Notes under the pieces: generated by a model
The model's input: the letters and a program-made list of their open reading frames with translations, nothing else
Told to the model about the DNA's origin: nothing
The model's database searches: none
Part shown: positions 8,464 to 16,450 of the stretch, piece after piece
How positions within the stretch are numbered: position 1 is the stretch's first letter
Layout of the letters: the number at the start of each line of letters is the position of its first letter
NCBI GenBank assembly: GCA_027486555.1
Contig: JAIXOX010000081.1
Location: 1 to 58,879 of the forward strand
Length of the DNA stretch: 58,879 nt
Origin: Comamonadaceae bacterium
GTDB taxonomy: Bacteria > Pseudomonadota > Gammaproteobacteria > Burkholderiales > Burkholderiaceae_C
Direction: 5' to 3'
Translations under genes and position numbers: made by a program

Positions 8464-9255
8464 TCAACCGCCAATGATGGCGCTCACGCCACCATCGACT
8501 GCCATCCACTGGCCAGTGATGTGCTTGCCGGCGTCCGAGGCGTACAACAAAGCCAAACCTTTGAGGTCTTCGTCGTCGCCCAAGCGACGCAAAGGCGCGC
8601 CCTGGGCCATTTTGTCGGCCCCCAGTTTTTCCAGCAGGCCATAGGTCATTTTGCTGGGGAAAAAGCCCGGGCAAATCGCGTTCACGGTGATGCCGTGCTC
8701 GCCCCACTCGCCCGCCAAGGCGCGGGTGAAGTTGATCACCGCACCTTTGGAGGTGTTGTAGGCGATGGTTTTCATCTCCGAGGGGTTGCCCGCCAGCCCG
8801 GCAATCGACGCCACGTTCAAGATGCGGCCTTTGCCACGGGGAATCATGCAGCGCTTGGCCACCTCTTGAGACAGGATGAAATAGCCACGCACGTTCAGGT
8901 TCATGACCTTGTCCCAAGCCTCAACCGGGTGGTCCTCGGCCGGGGCACCCCAGGTGGCTCCGGCGTTGTTGACCAAAATGTCAATCGGGCCCATGCGCTC
9001 GATGGTCTCGGCCGCGAGGCGGCGAATGTCGTCTTCTTTGCCGCAGTCGGCGGCAATCCAGCGGGCGTCGATGCCTACGGCTTGCAACTCGGCAGCAGCT
9101 TGTTCCAGATCAGCGGCTTTGCGCGAACTGAGCATGATCTTGGCACCGGCTTCGCCCAGCGCGTGGGCCATTTGCAGTCCCAGACCACGAGAGCCGCCTG
9201 TGACCAAGGCCACTTGGCCGGTCAGGTCAAAAAGTTGTTGAATGGTGCGTGCCAT
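8464..9255 (-). CDS. SDR family oxidoreductase
   Basis: This 263-residue classical SDR has TGGSRGLG (about 18-25), NNAG in ILVNNAGATWG, a serine in NVASIAG and the YxxxK pair in IAYNTSKGAV (about 163-167). The end of strand 2 reads IMLSSRKAADLE; Arg-Lys there favours NADP(H). It ends DGGVSAIIGG, the common SDR C-terminus. AAGGACCTCCG precedes the chosen ATG. It is probably a 3-oxoacyl reductase-like or sorbitol-type dehydrogenase. Its position behind the acyl-CoA dehydrogenase suggests it handles a hydroxyacyl or ketone intermediate. Confidence 0.9.
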   Translation of the reverse strand: MARTIQQLFDLTGQVALVTGGSRGLGLQMAHALGEAGAKIMLSSRKAADLEQAAAELQAVGIDARWIAADCGKEDDIRRLAAETIERMGPIDILVNNAGATWGAPAEDHPVEAWDKVMNLNVRGYFILSQEVAKRCMIPRGKGRILNVASIAGLAGNPSEMKTIAYNTSKGAVINFTRALAGEWGEHGITVNAICPGFFPSKMTYGLLEKLGADKMAQGAPLRRLGDDEDLKGLALLYASDAGKHITGQWMAVDGGVSAIIGG

Positions 9256-9268
9256 GTCGGAGGTCCTT

Positions 9269-9475
9269 TTATTCGACGTTGAAATCCAGACAGCGGCGTT
9301 CTTGGACGACCGCATTGATAAAGGGTTGGATGACCAGATGGTGCGGGTGATTTGGGTAAGCCGCTAGCACCTGCGCGTCATCGAGCAGCAGCTCTTTGGC
9401 ATTTTGTAAATGGGTGGGCTTGTAGGCCGCTTCGGCCTGATCGCGAAGTTTCCACAACACCATCTGCCGAAACAT
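9269..9475 (-). CDS. Shortened Dabb (stress-responsive alpha/beta barrel) protein, internal deletion
   Basis: The 68-residue product starts MFRQMVLWKLRDQAEAAYKP, the N-terminal strand of Dabb proteins. It ends YPNHPHHLVIQPFINAVVQE followed by RRCLDFNVE, which corresponds to the last helix and strand of the family. Members are normally about 97-105 aa; the middle third (second helix and the long central strands) is missing, while the frame stays open. It looks like an in-frame internal deletion, so the fold may be incomplete and the gene may be decaying. Its ATG overlaps the stop of the acyl-CoA dehydrogenase gene by one base (TGATG), which favours coupled translation. Confidence 0.6.
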   Translation of the reverse strand: MFRQMVLWKLRDQAEAAYKPTHLQNAKELLLDDAQVLAAYPNHPHHLVIQPFINAVVQERRCLDFNVE

Positions 9476-11316
9476 CAAAAAGCATCCTCGGGCAAGTCGG
9501 CGCAAGTGGGGTCACGGCTTTTGACCACATTGAGCCAAGCGCCAATTTTGGGCAATTCGTAGCGGAAGAAGTATCGGCAGGCAGCGCGACGGCCCTGCGC
9601 GGCAGAGGTATCGTTGCCCTCCAAACTCGCCGCCACATCGAGCCAGATCCAGGCGATCACCGTGTGGCCAAAGGCCTGCAAATACGGCACGGCATTGGCC
9701 AGCGCTTGCGCGGGCTCGGCACCGGCCCAGGCTTGTTGGGTGGCTTGACCGACTTGTTGGAGGGCATCGCGCAAAGCTGCGGCTTCCGGGCCCCATGCCG
9801 ATTCGGCTTTGGCGGCCGTGGCCAGCATGCGTTCGGCCAAAAGTTGCAAGCCGCGTCCGTTTTCCATCAGCACCTTGCGGCCCAGCAGGTCCATGGCCTG
9901 GATGCCATGCGTGCCCTCGTGGATCATGTTCAGGCGGTTGTCGCGCCAGTATTGCTCCACCGGAAAGTCGCGGGTGTAGCCGTAGCCACCGTGGATTTGG
10001 ATGGCCAAACTGTTGGCTTCCAGGCACCATTCGCTGGGGAAACTTTTGGCAATCGGCGTGAGCACTTCCAAAAGCAAACGTGAAACATCGGCGTCATCCG
10101 CCGTGCCGGTGTGTTGCTCATCCACCAAACGGGCGCAATACAAGGCCAGCGCCAGGGCACCTTCCGAATAGGATTTTTGGGCCAAGAGCATGCGCTTGAC
10201 GTCGGCGTGTTCAATGATGCGCACCTGCGGGCGGCTGGCGTCTTTGCCCCCTGCCCCGCTGGGTCGGCCTTGCGGGCGGTTTTTGGCGTAGTCGAGGCTG
10301 GCGTAGTAACCGGCCATGCCGAGCATGGTGGCGGCCATGCCCACGCCAATGCGGGCTTCGTTCATCATGTGGAACATGCAGCGCAGGCCTTCTCCGGGCT
10401 TGCCGACCAAATAAGCCACAGCGCCGCTGCCTGCGCCATCCAAGCCTGCGCCTGCTTCGCCCCGCACGGGGTACTTGCCCTCGCCAAAGTTGAGCAGCGT
10501 GTTGGTGGTGCCGCGCCAGCCGCACTTGTGGTTCAGGCCCGCCAGGGCCACGTCGTTGCGCTCGCCGGTGAGTTGCCCATCGGTGCCGACCATCTTTTTG
10601 GGCACGATGAACAGCGAGATGCCACGAACGCCCGGCACCAACTGGCCGTTGGCATCGGGGATCTTGGCCAGCACCAAATGGATGATGTTTTCGGAGAGTT
10701 CATGCTCACCCGACGAGATCCACATCTTGTTGCCCTTGAGGCGGTAACGCGCACCCAAAGCGTCGGATTCAAAGCCTTCTCCATCAGGCGTGGCGCGGGT
10801 CGTGATGTCGCTGAGCGACGAACCGGCTTGTGGTTCGCTCAGGCACATGGTGCCCGAAAAGCGGCCGCTGAATTCGTTGGCGGCAAACACCTGCTTTTGC
10901 AAGTCGGTGCCATGCACCATCAGCAAATTGGCGTTGCCGCTGGTCAGCATGCCTGAGCCGATGCTGACCGAGGCCATGGCGAAAAAGGCATTTGCTGCGG
11001 CTTCGACCGTGTAGGGCAGCTGCATGCCACCGATCTCGTAGTCCTGTGCGGCGCTCAACATGCCCGATTCGGCATAGGCTTTGTAGGCGTCATGTGTGGC
11101 TTGCGGCAAGATGACTTTTTCGCCGTCAAAGTGAGGTTCTTGCGTGTCGACCAGGCGGTTGAACGGGGCGTATTTTTCCCGCGCAATGCGCTCGCAGGTG
11201 TCGAGCACCGCGTCAAAGGTTTCGCGCGAGTGGTCAGCAAAACGCTCGCGGCTTTGCAGGCTTTCGACTTTCAGCCAGTCGTGCAGCAAAAAATCAACGG
11301 TGGGGCGCAGGCTCAT
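9475..11316 (-). CDS. Acyl-CoA dehydrogenase (about 600-aa class with C-terminal extension)
   Basis: The 613-residue protein has a short leader (TVDFLLHDWLKVESLQ) typical of the long acyl-CoA dehydrogenases of proteobacteria, the FAD/substrate motifs GTMCLSEPQAGSSLSDITTR (about residues 155-174) and KMWISSGEH, and the C-terminal helical domain with QIHGGYGYTRDFPVEQYWRD (about 455). A further acetyl-transferase-like extension follows (about 490-613). It catalyses the first, FAD-dependent step of beta-oxidation. It starts the downstream half of the catabolic block, because a terminator separates it from the thiolase. Confidence 0.95.
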   Translation of the reverse strand: MSLRPTVDFLLHDWLKVESLQSRERFADHSRETFDAVLDTCERIAREKYAPFNRLVDTQEPHFDGEKVILPQATHDAYKAYAESGMLSAAQDYEIGGMQLPYTVEAAANAFFAMASVSIGSGMLTSGNANLLMVHGTDLQKQVFAANEFSGRFSGTMCLSEPQAGSSLSDITTRATPDGEGFESDALGARYRLKGNKMWISSGEHELSENIIHLVLAKIPDANGQLVPGVRGISLFIVPKKMVGTDGQLTGERNDVALAGLNHKCGWRGTTNTLLNFGEGKYPVRGEAGAGLDGAGSGAVAYLVGKPGEGLRCMFHMMNEARIGVGMAATMLGMAGYYASLDYAKNRPQGRPSGAGGKDASRPQVRIIEHADVKRMLLAQKSYSEGALALALYCARLVDEQHTGTADDADVSRLLLEVLTPIAKSFPSEWCLEANSLAIQIHGGYGYTRDFPVEQYWRDNRLNMIHEGTHGIQAMDLLGRKVLMENGRGLQLLAERMLATAAKAESAWGPEAAALRDALQQVGQATQQAWAGAEPAQALANAVPYLQAFGHTVIAWIWLDVAASLEGNDTSAAQGRRAACRYFFRYELPKIGAWLNVVKSRDPTCADLPEDAF

Positions 11317-11351
11317 GTCGCATCATCCCGGTTCAAAAACAGACAAAGAAA

Positions 11352-11380
11352 AAGGCGGTCAGCTGCAAACCGACCGCCTT
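11352..11380 (-). terminator. Rho-independent terminator after the thiolase gene
   Basis: On the minus strand AAGGCGGTC and GACCGCCTT form a 9-bp stem (plus-strand positions 11352-11360 and 11372-11380), followed by T5CT3 (AAAGAAAAA on plus at 11345-11352). It separates thiolase/FadB transcription from the acyl-CoA dehydrogenase gene. Confidence 0.8.
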
Positions 11381-11411
11381 GGCGTTGATCAGGCGTCAAC
11401 AGCCACGGGCA

Positions 11412-12587
11412 TCACAGCACTTCAAAAATGCCGCAAGCGCCCATGCCGCCGCCAATGCACATGGTCACTGCCACGCGCTTGGCACCACGGCGCTTGCCTT
11501 CGATCAGGGCGTGACCTGTCAGGCGCTGGCCAGAAACACCATAGGGGTGACCCACAGCGATCGCGCCGCCGTTGACGTTCAAACGATCGGCCGGAATGCC
11601 CAGCTTGTCGCGGCAGTACAGCACCTGCACAGCAAACGCTTCGTTCAGTTCCCACAGGTCGATGTCATTGACTGTGAGGCCCAGACGCGCCAGCGCTTTG
11701 GGCACGGCGTAGACGGGGCCAATGCCCATCTCGTCAGGCTCGCAACCGGCCACAGCAAAACCGAGGAATCGGCCCAGAGGCTTCAAGCCACGTTGCTCAG
11801 CCAGCTTTTCGTCCATCAAGACGCAAGCGCCTGCGCCGTCCGAGAACTGGCTGGCGTTGCCGGCGGTGACCAAACCACCAGGCAAAGCCGAGCGCAAACC
11901 GCTGATGGCTTCGACTGTGGTGCCTTCGCGCAGGCCTTCGTCCACGCTCACGGTCACTTGTTTGGTGGTCATGCCCATGACCTTGTCGATCACGCCTGCA
12001 GTCACGGTGATGGGGGCGATTTCGTCGTTGAACAATCCTGCAGCTTGCGCAGCGCAAGCCTTTTGTTGGCTGGCCGCGCCATACGCGTCCATCACGTCGC
12101 GGCCGATCTTGTAGCGCTTGGCCACTTGCTCGGCGGTTTGAAGCATGTTCCAGTAAATCTCGGGCTTCATCTTGGCCAGCGCCAAATCTTGCAGCATGTG
12201 GGTGTTCATTTCTTGCTGAACGCAAGAGATGCTTTCCACACCACCGGCCACATACACCTGGCCTTCGCCCGCGATGATGCGTTGCGCCGCCAATGCAATG
12301 GTTTGCAGACCCGAGGAACAAAAGCGGTTCACGGTCATGCCCGAGACCGAAATGGGCATGCCAGCCTTGAGCGCGATTTGGCGGGCGATGTTGGCACCCG
12401 TGGCCCCTTCAGGCGTGGCGCAACCCATGATCACGTCTTCGACTTCGGCGGCATCAATGCCAGCGCGAGCCACGGCGTGTTGCACCGCATGGCCACCCAA
12501 AGTGGCACCATGGGTCATGTTGAAAGCGCCCTTCCAGCTTTTGGCCAGAGGGGTGCGTGCGGTCGATACGATAACGGCGTTGGTCAT
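11412..12587 (-). CDS. fadA: Acetyl-CoA C-acyltransferase (thiolase)
   Basis: This 391-residue thiolase has the nucleophilic Cys90 in [11 protein letters not shown], the histidine in [14 protein letters not shown] (about 347) and the second cysteine in [16 protein letters not shown] near the C-terminus. It cleaves 3-ketoacyl-CoA to acetyl-CoA and a shortened acyl-CoA, working with the FadB-like protein encoded 163 bp upstream. Length and motifs are normal. The gene symbol is by function and position; this could equally be one of several thiolase paralogues. Confidence 0.93.
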   Translation of the reverse strand: MTNAVIVSTARTPLAKSWKGAFNMTHGATLGGHAVQHAVARAGIDAAEVEDVIMGCATPEGATGANIARQIALKAGMPISVSGMTVNRFCSSGLQTIALAAQRIIAGEGQVYVAGGVESISCVQQEMNTHMLQDLALAKMKPEIYWNMLQTAEQVAKRYKIGRDVMDAYGAASQQKACAAQAAGLFNDEIAPITVTAGVIDKVMGMTTKQVTVSVDEGLREGTTVEAISGLRSALPGGLVTAGNASQFSDGAGACVLMDEKLAEQRGLKPLGRFLGFAVAGCEPDEMGIGPVYAVPKALARLGLTVNDIDLWELNEAFAVQVLYCRDKLGIPADRLNVNGGAIAVGHPYGVSGQRLTGHALIEGKRRGAKRVAVTMCIGGGMGACGIFEVL

Positions 12588-12604
12588 TTTGAATCCTTGT
12601 TGAC

Positions 12605-12740
12605 GTTCGTTGAGCGACGAGCGTTGAGCGTTCAGCGTTGGGGGATGCGAATGAGCGTCCGCTCATGTTCGTGGAGCGATGTGCGGTGAACAGCTGTTTC
12701 CAGTCTTTTCACGCTCAACGCTCAACGCCCAACGCTGAAC
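12605..12740. repeat. Heptamer inverted-arm element between the thiolase and FadB-like genes
   Basis: The left arm contains repeated GAGCGTT units (12618-12643: GAGCGTTGAGCGTTCAGCGTT and flanks). The right arm (12710-12740) contains the complement (ACGCTCAACGCTCAACGCCC). A small palindrome ATGAGCG-TC-CGCTCAT sits between them at 12651-12666. The arms can fold into a long imperfect hairpin. The same heptamer vocabulary occurs inside purL at 56966-57056. Confidence 0.75.
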
Positions 12741-12749
12741 TCAAAACGC

Positions 12750-14861
12750 TCAGTTGAATGTTTTGCCTTCGGCCGCCAAGCGCGCCAACAAAGGTGCGGG
12801 TTGCCAGAATTGGGCGTCGTCGTGTGGGTTCTTGGCGAAGCGTTTCATGGCTTCGGCCACGTTGAACAGTCCGACGGTGTCGGCGTAGTTCATGGGGCCA
12901 CCACGCCAGAACGGGAAGCCGTAGCCGGTGATGTAGACCATGTCGATGTCGCTGGCCTTGCTCGCGATGCCTTCTTCCAGGATGTGGCAAGCCTCATTGA
13001 CCAATGCATACACCAGGCGCTGCACAATTTCTTCGTCCGAAATCTTGCGGGGTGTGATGCCCAAAGCGGCGCGGTGCTTTTCGATCATCTCGACCACCAC
13101 TGGGCTGGGGATCGCATCGCGCTTGCCGGTTTGGTAGTCGTACCAGCCAGCGCCGGTCTTTTGGCCATAGCGGCCCATTTCGCACAGCAAGTCAGCGGTT
13201 TTGCTGTACTTCATGTTCGGCTTTTCCTGGTAGCGGCGCTTGCGGATGGCCCAGCCAATGTCGTTGCCAGCCAAATCGCCCATGCGGAACGGGCCCATGG
13301 CAAAACCGAACTTTTCGACGGCTTTGTCCACCTGTGCGGGAGTGCAGCCTTCCTCGATCAAGAAACCGGCTTGGCGGCTGTATTGCTCGATCATGCGGTT
13401 GCCGATGAAGCCATCACACACGCCCGAGACCACCGAGGTTTTCTTGATCTTCTTGCCAATGGCCATCACTGTGGCCAGCACGTCCTTGCCGGTCTGGGCG
13501 CCGCGCACCACTTCGAGCAGCTTCATCACGTTGGCGGGGCTGAAGAAGTGCATGCCGACCACGTCTTGAGGGCGCTTGGTGAAGTTGGCGATCTGGTTCA
13601 CGTCAAGCGTCGAGGTGTTGGACGCCAAAATCGCACCGGGTTTCATCACTTCGTCGAGCTTCTTGAAGACGGCTTCTTTCACGCCCATCTCTTCAAACAC
13701 GGCTTCGATCACCAGATCGGCTTGGCCAATGTCGTCATAGCTCAGCGTGGTCGACAACAGCGCCATGCGCTCGTCGTATTTCTCTTGCTTGAGCTTGCCT
13801 TTTTTGACTTGGGCTTCGTAGTTCTTGCGGATGGTGGCCACGCCACGGTCCAGCGCATCTTGCTTCATCTCGAGCATCTTGACCGGGATGCCCGCGTTCA
13901 AGAAGTTCATCGAGATGCCACCACCCATGGTGCCTGCGCCGATGACGGCAATCGACTCAATGGCGCGCATGGGCGTGTCAGCCGGCACGTCAGGAATCTT
14001 GGAGGCTGCGCGGTCGGCCATGAAAATATGGCGCAGTGCACGGCTTTCAGGGGTGAACATGAGGTTGGTAAAAATCTCACGCTCCATCACCATGCCGTCT
14101 TCAAACTTTTTCTTGGTCGCGGCTTCGACGGCGTCCACGCACTTGAGTGGCGCAGGCAGGTTTTTGGCCATGCCTTTGACCATGTTGCGCGTGAACTGGA
14201 AATACGCATCGCCCTGCACATGCTTGCAAGGCAAATTGCGCACCAGCGGCAAGGGCGAACCACCCTCATGCGCTGCAGCCACTTTGCGGGCCATGGCCAG
14301 TGCTTCTTCGGGCAGGCTTTCGGCCGACTGGGCCATGGCATCAAACAGCTTTTGACCAGGCAACATGGCCAGCATTTCGCTTTTGATGGCTTCGCCGCTG
14401 ACGATCATGTTCAGCGCCGCTTCCACGCCAATCACGCGGGGCAGGCGCTGCGTGCCGCCCGCGCCAGGGATCAGGCCCAGCTTGACTTCGGGCAAGGCAA
14501 TGGAGGTGCCAGGCGCTGCAATGCGGTAATGACAGCCCAATGCCAGCTCCAAGCCGCCGCCCATGGCGACCGAGTGGATGGCCGCCACAACCGGCTTGAC
14601 CGATTTTTCGCAAGCGGAGATCACGCTGAGCAAATTGGGCTCTTGAGTCGCTTTGGGCGAACCGAATTCGCGGATGTCGGCACCGCCCGAGAAGGCTTTG
14701 CCGCCGCCGGTGATGACCACGGCCTTGACAGCCGCGTCGTTGTTGGCTTTTTCCAAACCATCGGTGATGCCGATGCGGGTGGACAGACCCAAGCCGTTGA
14801 CGGGCGGGTTCATCAGCGTGATGACCGCGACATCTCCGTGGACTTTGTATTCAGCTGTCAT
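12750..14861 (-). CDS. fadB: Bifunctional enoyl-CoA hydratase / 3-hydroxyacyl-CoA dehydrogenase
   Basis: This 703-residue fusion has an N-terminal crotonase domain (TGGGKAFSGGADIREFGSPK at about 50-70, then SVAMGGGLELALGCHYRIA at about 97-115) and a hydroxyacyl-CoA dehydrogenase half with the NAD motif VIGAGTMGGGISMNFL (about 304-319), ASNTSTLDVNQIA and the catalytic region VVGMHFFSPANVMKLLEVV. It carries out the hydration and second oxidation of beta-oxidation and passes product to the thiolase. The length is that of FadJ/PaaH-type fusions; the symbol is functional, not a claim of orthology to E. coli FadB. A TetR-like dyad lies just upstream. Confidence 0.94.
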   Translation of the reverse strand: MTAEYKVHGDVAVITLMNPPVNGLGLSTRIGITDGLEKANNDAAVKAVVITGGGKAFSGGADIREFGSPKATQEPNLLSVISACEKSVKPVVAAIHSVAMGGGLELALGCHYRIAAPGTSIALPEVKLGLIPGAGGTQRLPRVIGVEAALNMIVSGEAIKSEMLAMLPGQKLFDAMAQSAESLPEEALAMARKVAAAHEGGSPLPLVRNLPCKHVQGDAYFQFTRNMVKGMAKNLPAPLKCVDAVEAATKKKFEDGMVMEREIFTNLMFTPESRALRHIFMADRAASKIPDVPADTPMRAIESIAVIGAGTMGGGISMNFLNAGIPVKMLEMKQDALDRGVATIRKNYEAQVKKGKLKQEKYDERMALLSTTLSYDDIGQADLVIEAVFEEMGVKEAVFKKLDEVMKPGAILASNTSTLDVNQIANFTKRPQDVVGMHFFSPANVMKLLEVVRGAQTGKDVLATVMAIGKKIKKTSVVSGVCDGFIGNRMIEQYSRQAGFLIEEGCTPAQVDKAVEKFGFAMGPFRMGDLAGNDIGWAIRKRRYQEKPNMKYSKTADLLCEMGRYGQKTGAGWYDYQTGKRDAIPSPVVVEMIEKHRAALGITPRKISDEEIVQRLVYALVNEACHILEEGIASKASDIDMVYITGYGFPFWRGGPMNYADTVGLFNVAEAMKRFAKNPHDDAQFWQPAPLLARLAAEGKTFN

Positions 14862-14894
14862 GCTGGACTTCCTTTGCGTGAAAAGTTAAAAAAG

Positions 14895-14908
14895 AACGAC
14901 CGTTCGTT
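14895..14908. promoter_or_regulatory. Candidate TetR-family operator upstream of the FadB-like gene
   Basis: AACGA-N4-TCGTT is a perfect 5-bp dyad at 14895-14908, 34 bp upstream of the start codon. Its spacing and bases resemble operators of TetR-family acyl-CoA regulators in beta-proteobacteria. No TetR gene is in the window, so the regulator would be encoded elsewhere. Confidence 0.45.
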
Positions 14909-14933
14909 TTTGCAGATTGTAGACATAAAAAAA

Positions 14934-14964
14934 CCCGTTGCGGCAACATTTTTGTCGCAACGGG
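14934..14964 (-). terminator. Rho-independent terminator after livF
   Basis: CCCGTTGCG (14934-14942) pairs with CGCAACGGG (14956-14964). On the minus strand the hairpin is followed directly by seven T (AAAAAAA at 14927-14933 on plus). It closes the liv-type transport operon. Confidence 0.85.
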
Positions 14965-14981
14965 GACGGCACTCAGGCAGA

Positions 14982-15677
14982 TCAGACTTCCAGCCATTCC
15001 TTGCGGATGTAGCTGTTGGCGCGCAGTTCGTCGGGTGTGCCTTGGAACACGATGGCGCCATGGCCCATGACCAAGGCGCGGTCAGAGATGCTCATGGCGA
15101 TCGTCAGTTTTTGTTCGATCAGCAACACCGAAACCCCCTTGGCTTTGAGGCTGAATAAAAATTGGCCGACCAGCTCGACAATTTTGGGTGCCAGTCCCTC
15201 AGTGGGTTCGTCAATGATGATGAGATCGGGGTCGCCCATCAGGGTGCGGCACAACGTGAGCATTTGCTGCTCACCGCCCGAGAGCACTCCGGCTTCGTTG
15301 TGCTCACGCTCTTTGAGGCGGGGAAACATGGCGAACATGTCGTCAAACGACCATCGGCCGTTTTGCCCATTTCGTTTTTGCCCCAATTGCAGGTTTTGGC
15401 TGACCGTCAGCTTGGGGAAAATCTCACGGTTCTCTGGCACATAACCCACACCCAAGTGGGCAATTTCATAGGCCTTTTTGCCCTGAATGGGCTGGCCTTT
15501 CCAGTCGATACGGCCTTCGCACTCCACCAGACCCATGATGGCCTTGGCAGTGGTGGAGCGGCCCGAGCCGTTGCGCCCGAGCAACGCCACGATCTCGCCC
15601 TGCCCCACATCGAAATCGACACCGTGCAAAACATGGCTCTTGCCGTAATAGGCATGAAGGTTTTCGATTTTCAACAT
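14982..15677 (-). CDS. livF: Branched-chain amino acid-type ABC transporter ATP-binding protein (LivF), Walker A Lys replaced by Arg
   Basis: This 231-residue ATPase of the LivF type has the signature LSGGEQQML and Walker B LIIIDEPTEGLAP. Its Walker A reads GRNGSGRST, where the usual GxxGxGKST lysine is arginine; the codon is CGC, so this is not an ambiguous base call. Arg at this position normally weakens ATP hydrolysis, though the paired LivG has an intact site. It energises uptake with LivG, LivH and LivM. The start codon overlaps the LivG stop region (one base shared at 15677), giving tight coupling. The terminator at 14934-14964 follows. Confidence 0.92.
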   Translation of the reverse strand: MLKIENLHAYYGKSHVLHGVDFDVGQGEIVALLGRNGSGRSTTAKAIMGLVECEGRIDWKGQPIQGKKAYEIAHLGVGYVPENREIFPKLTVSQNLQLGQKRNGQNGRWSFDDMFAMFPRLKEREHNEAGVLSGGEQQMLTLCRTLMGDPDLIIIDEPTEGLAPKIVELVGQFLFSLKAKGVSVLLIEQKLTIAMSISDRALVMGHGAIVFQGTPDELRANSYIRKEWLEV

Positions 15678-16450
15678 CAGTGGCCTCCTGCTTGGTTGTC
15701 TGCGACCGGAGAGCCCAAATAAGCCTCCTGCACTTTGGCATTGGCCCGCACCGCTTCGGGTGTGTCAAAAGCGATGACTTCGCCATACACCACCACCGCG
15801 ATCTTGTCGGCAAGGCCAAACACCACGCCCATGTCGTGCTCCACCGTGAGCAGGGTTTTGCCCACCGTGACGTCTTTGATGAGCTGGATGAAACGAGAGG
15901 TCTCGCTCTTGCTCATACCGGCCGTAGGTTCGTCCAGCAAGATGACTTGAGAGCCACCCGCGATGGTCACGCCGATTTCCAACGCCCGCTGCTCGGCATA
16001 GGTCAGGTTGACCGCCAGCACATCGCGTTTCTTATTCAGATGGATCATGTCCAGCAACTCATCTGTTCGTTCGTTGGCGTCTTTCAGGCCCGACAGGAAT
16101 TTCCAAAAGCTGTACTTGTAGCCCAGGCTCCAGAGCACCGCGCAGCGCAGATTTTCAAACACGCTGAGTTTGGGGAAGATGTTGGTGATCTGAAAGCTGC
16201 GGGACAGGCCCATGCGGTTGATCTCATAGGGCGTTTTGTGCTGAATGGCTTGACCATCGAGCAAAATGTCGCCGCTCGTCGGACCAAAGCGGCCGCTGAT
16301 CAGGTTGAACAGGGTGGACTTGCCCGCGCCGTTGGGGCCAATCACGGCCACCCGCTCGCCCGGCGCAACCGCCAGGTTCACACCCCGGATGATTTCGGTC
16401 TTGCCGAAGTTCTTCCGAAGGTCTTTGAGTTCAAGTGCATAGGTGCTCAT
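15677..16450 (-). CDS. livG: Branched-chain amino acid-type ABC transporter ATP-binding protein (LivG)
   Basis: This 257-residue ATPase has a canonical Walker A GPNGAGKSTLFN (about residues 36-47), signature region NLTYAEQRALEIG and Walker B VILLDEPTAGMS. The LivG-specific insertion (NIFPKLSVFENLRCAVLW) and the C-terminal VYGEVIAFDTPEAVRAN are present. It forms the ATPase pair with LivF. Start overlaps the LivM stop by 4 bp (ATGA type). Confidence 0.94.
   Translation of the reverse strand: MSTYALELKDLRKNFGKTEIIRGVNLAVAPGERVAVIGPNGAGKSTLFNLISGRFGPTSGDILLDGQAIQHKTPYEINRMGLSRSFQITNIFPKLSVFENLRCAVLWSLGYKYSFWKFLSGLKDANERTDELLDMIHLNKKRDVLAVNLTYAEQRALEIGVTIAGGSQVILLDEPTAGMSKSETSRFIQLIKDVTVGKTLLTVEHDMGVVFGLADKIAVVVYGEVIAFDTPEAVRANAKVQEAYLGSPVADNQAGGH

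Noticed and set aside
12801..15158. Plus-strand frame of 785 codons opposite the FadB-like gene
   Set aside because: Antisense shadow of a GC-rich gene; composition is unlike protein families and the minus strand has complete motifs.
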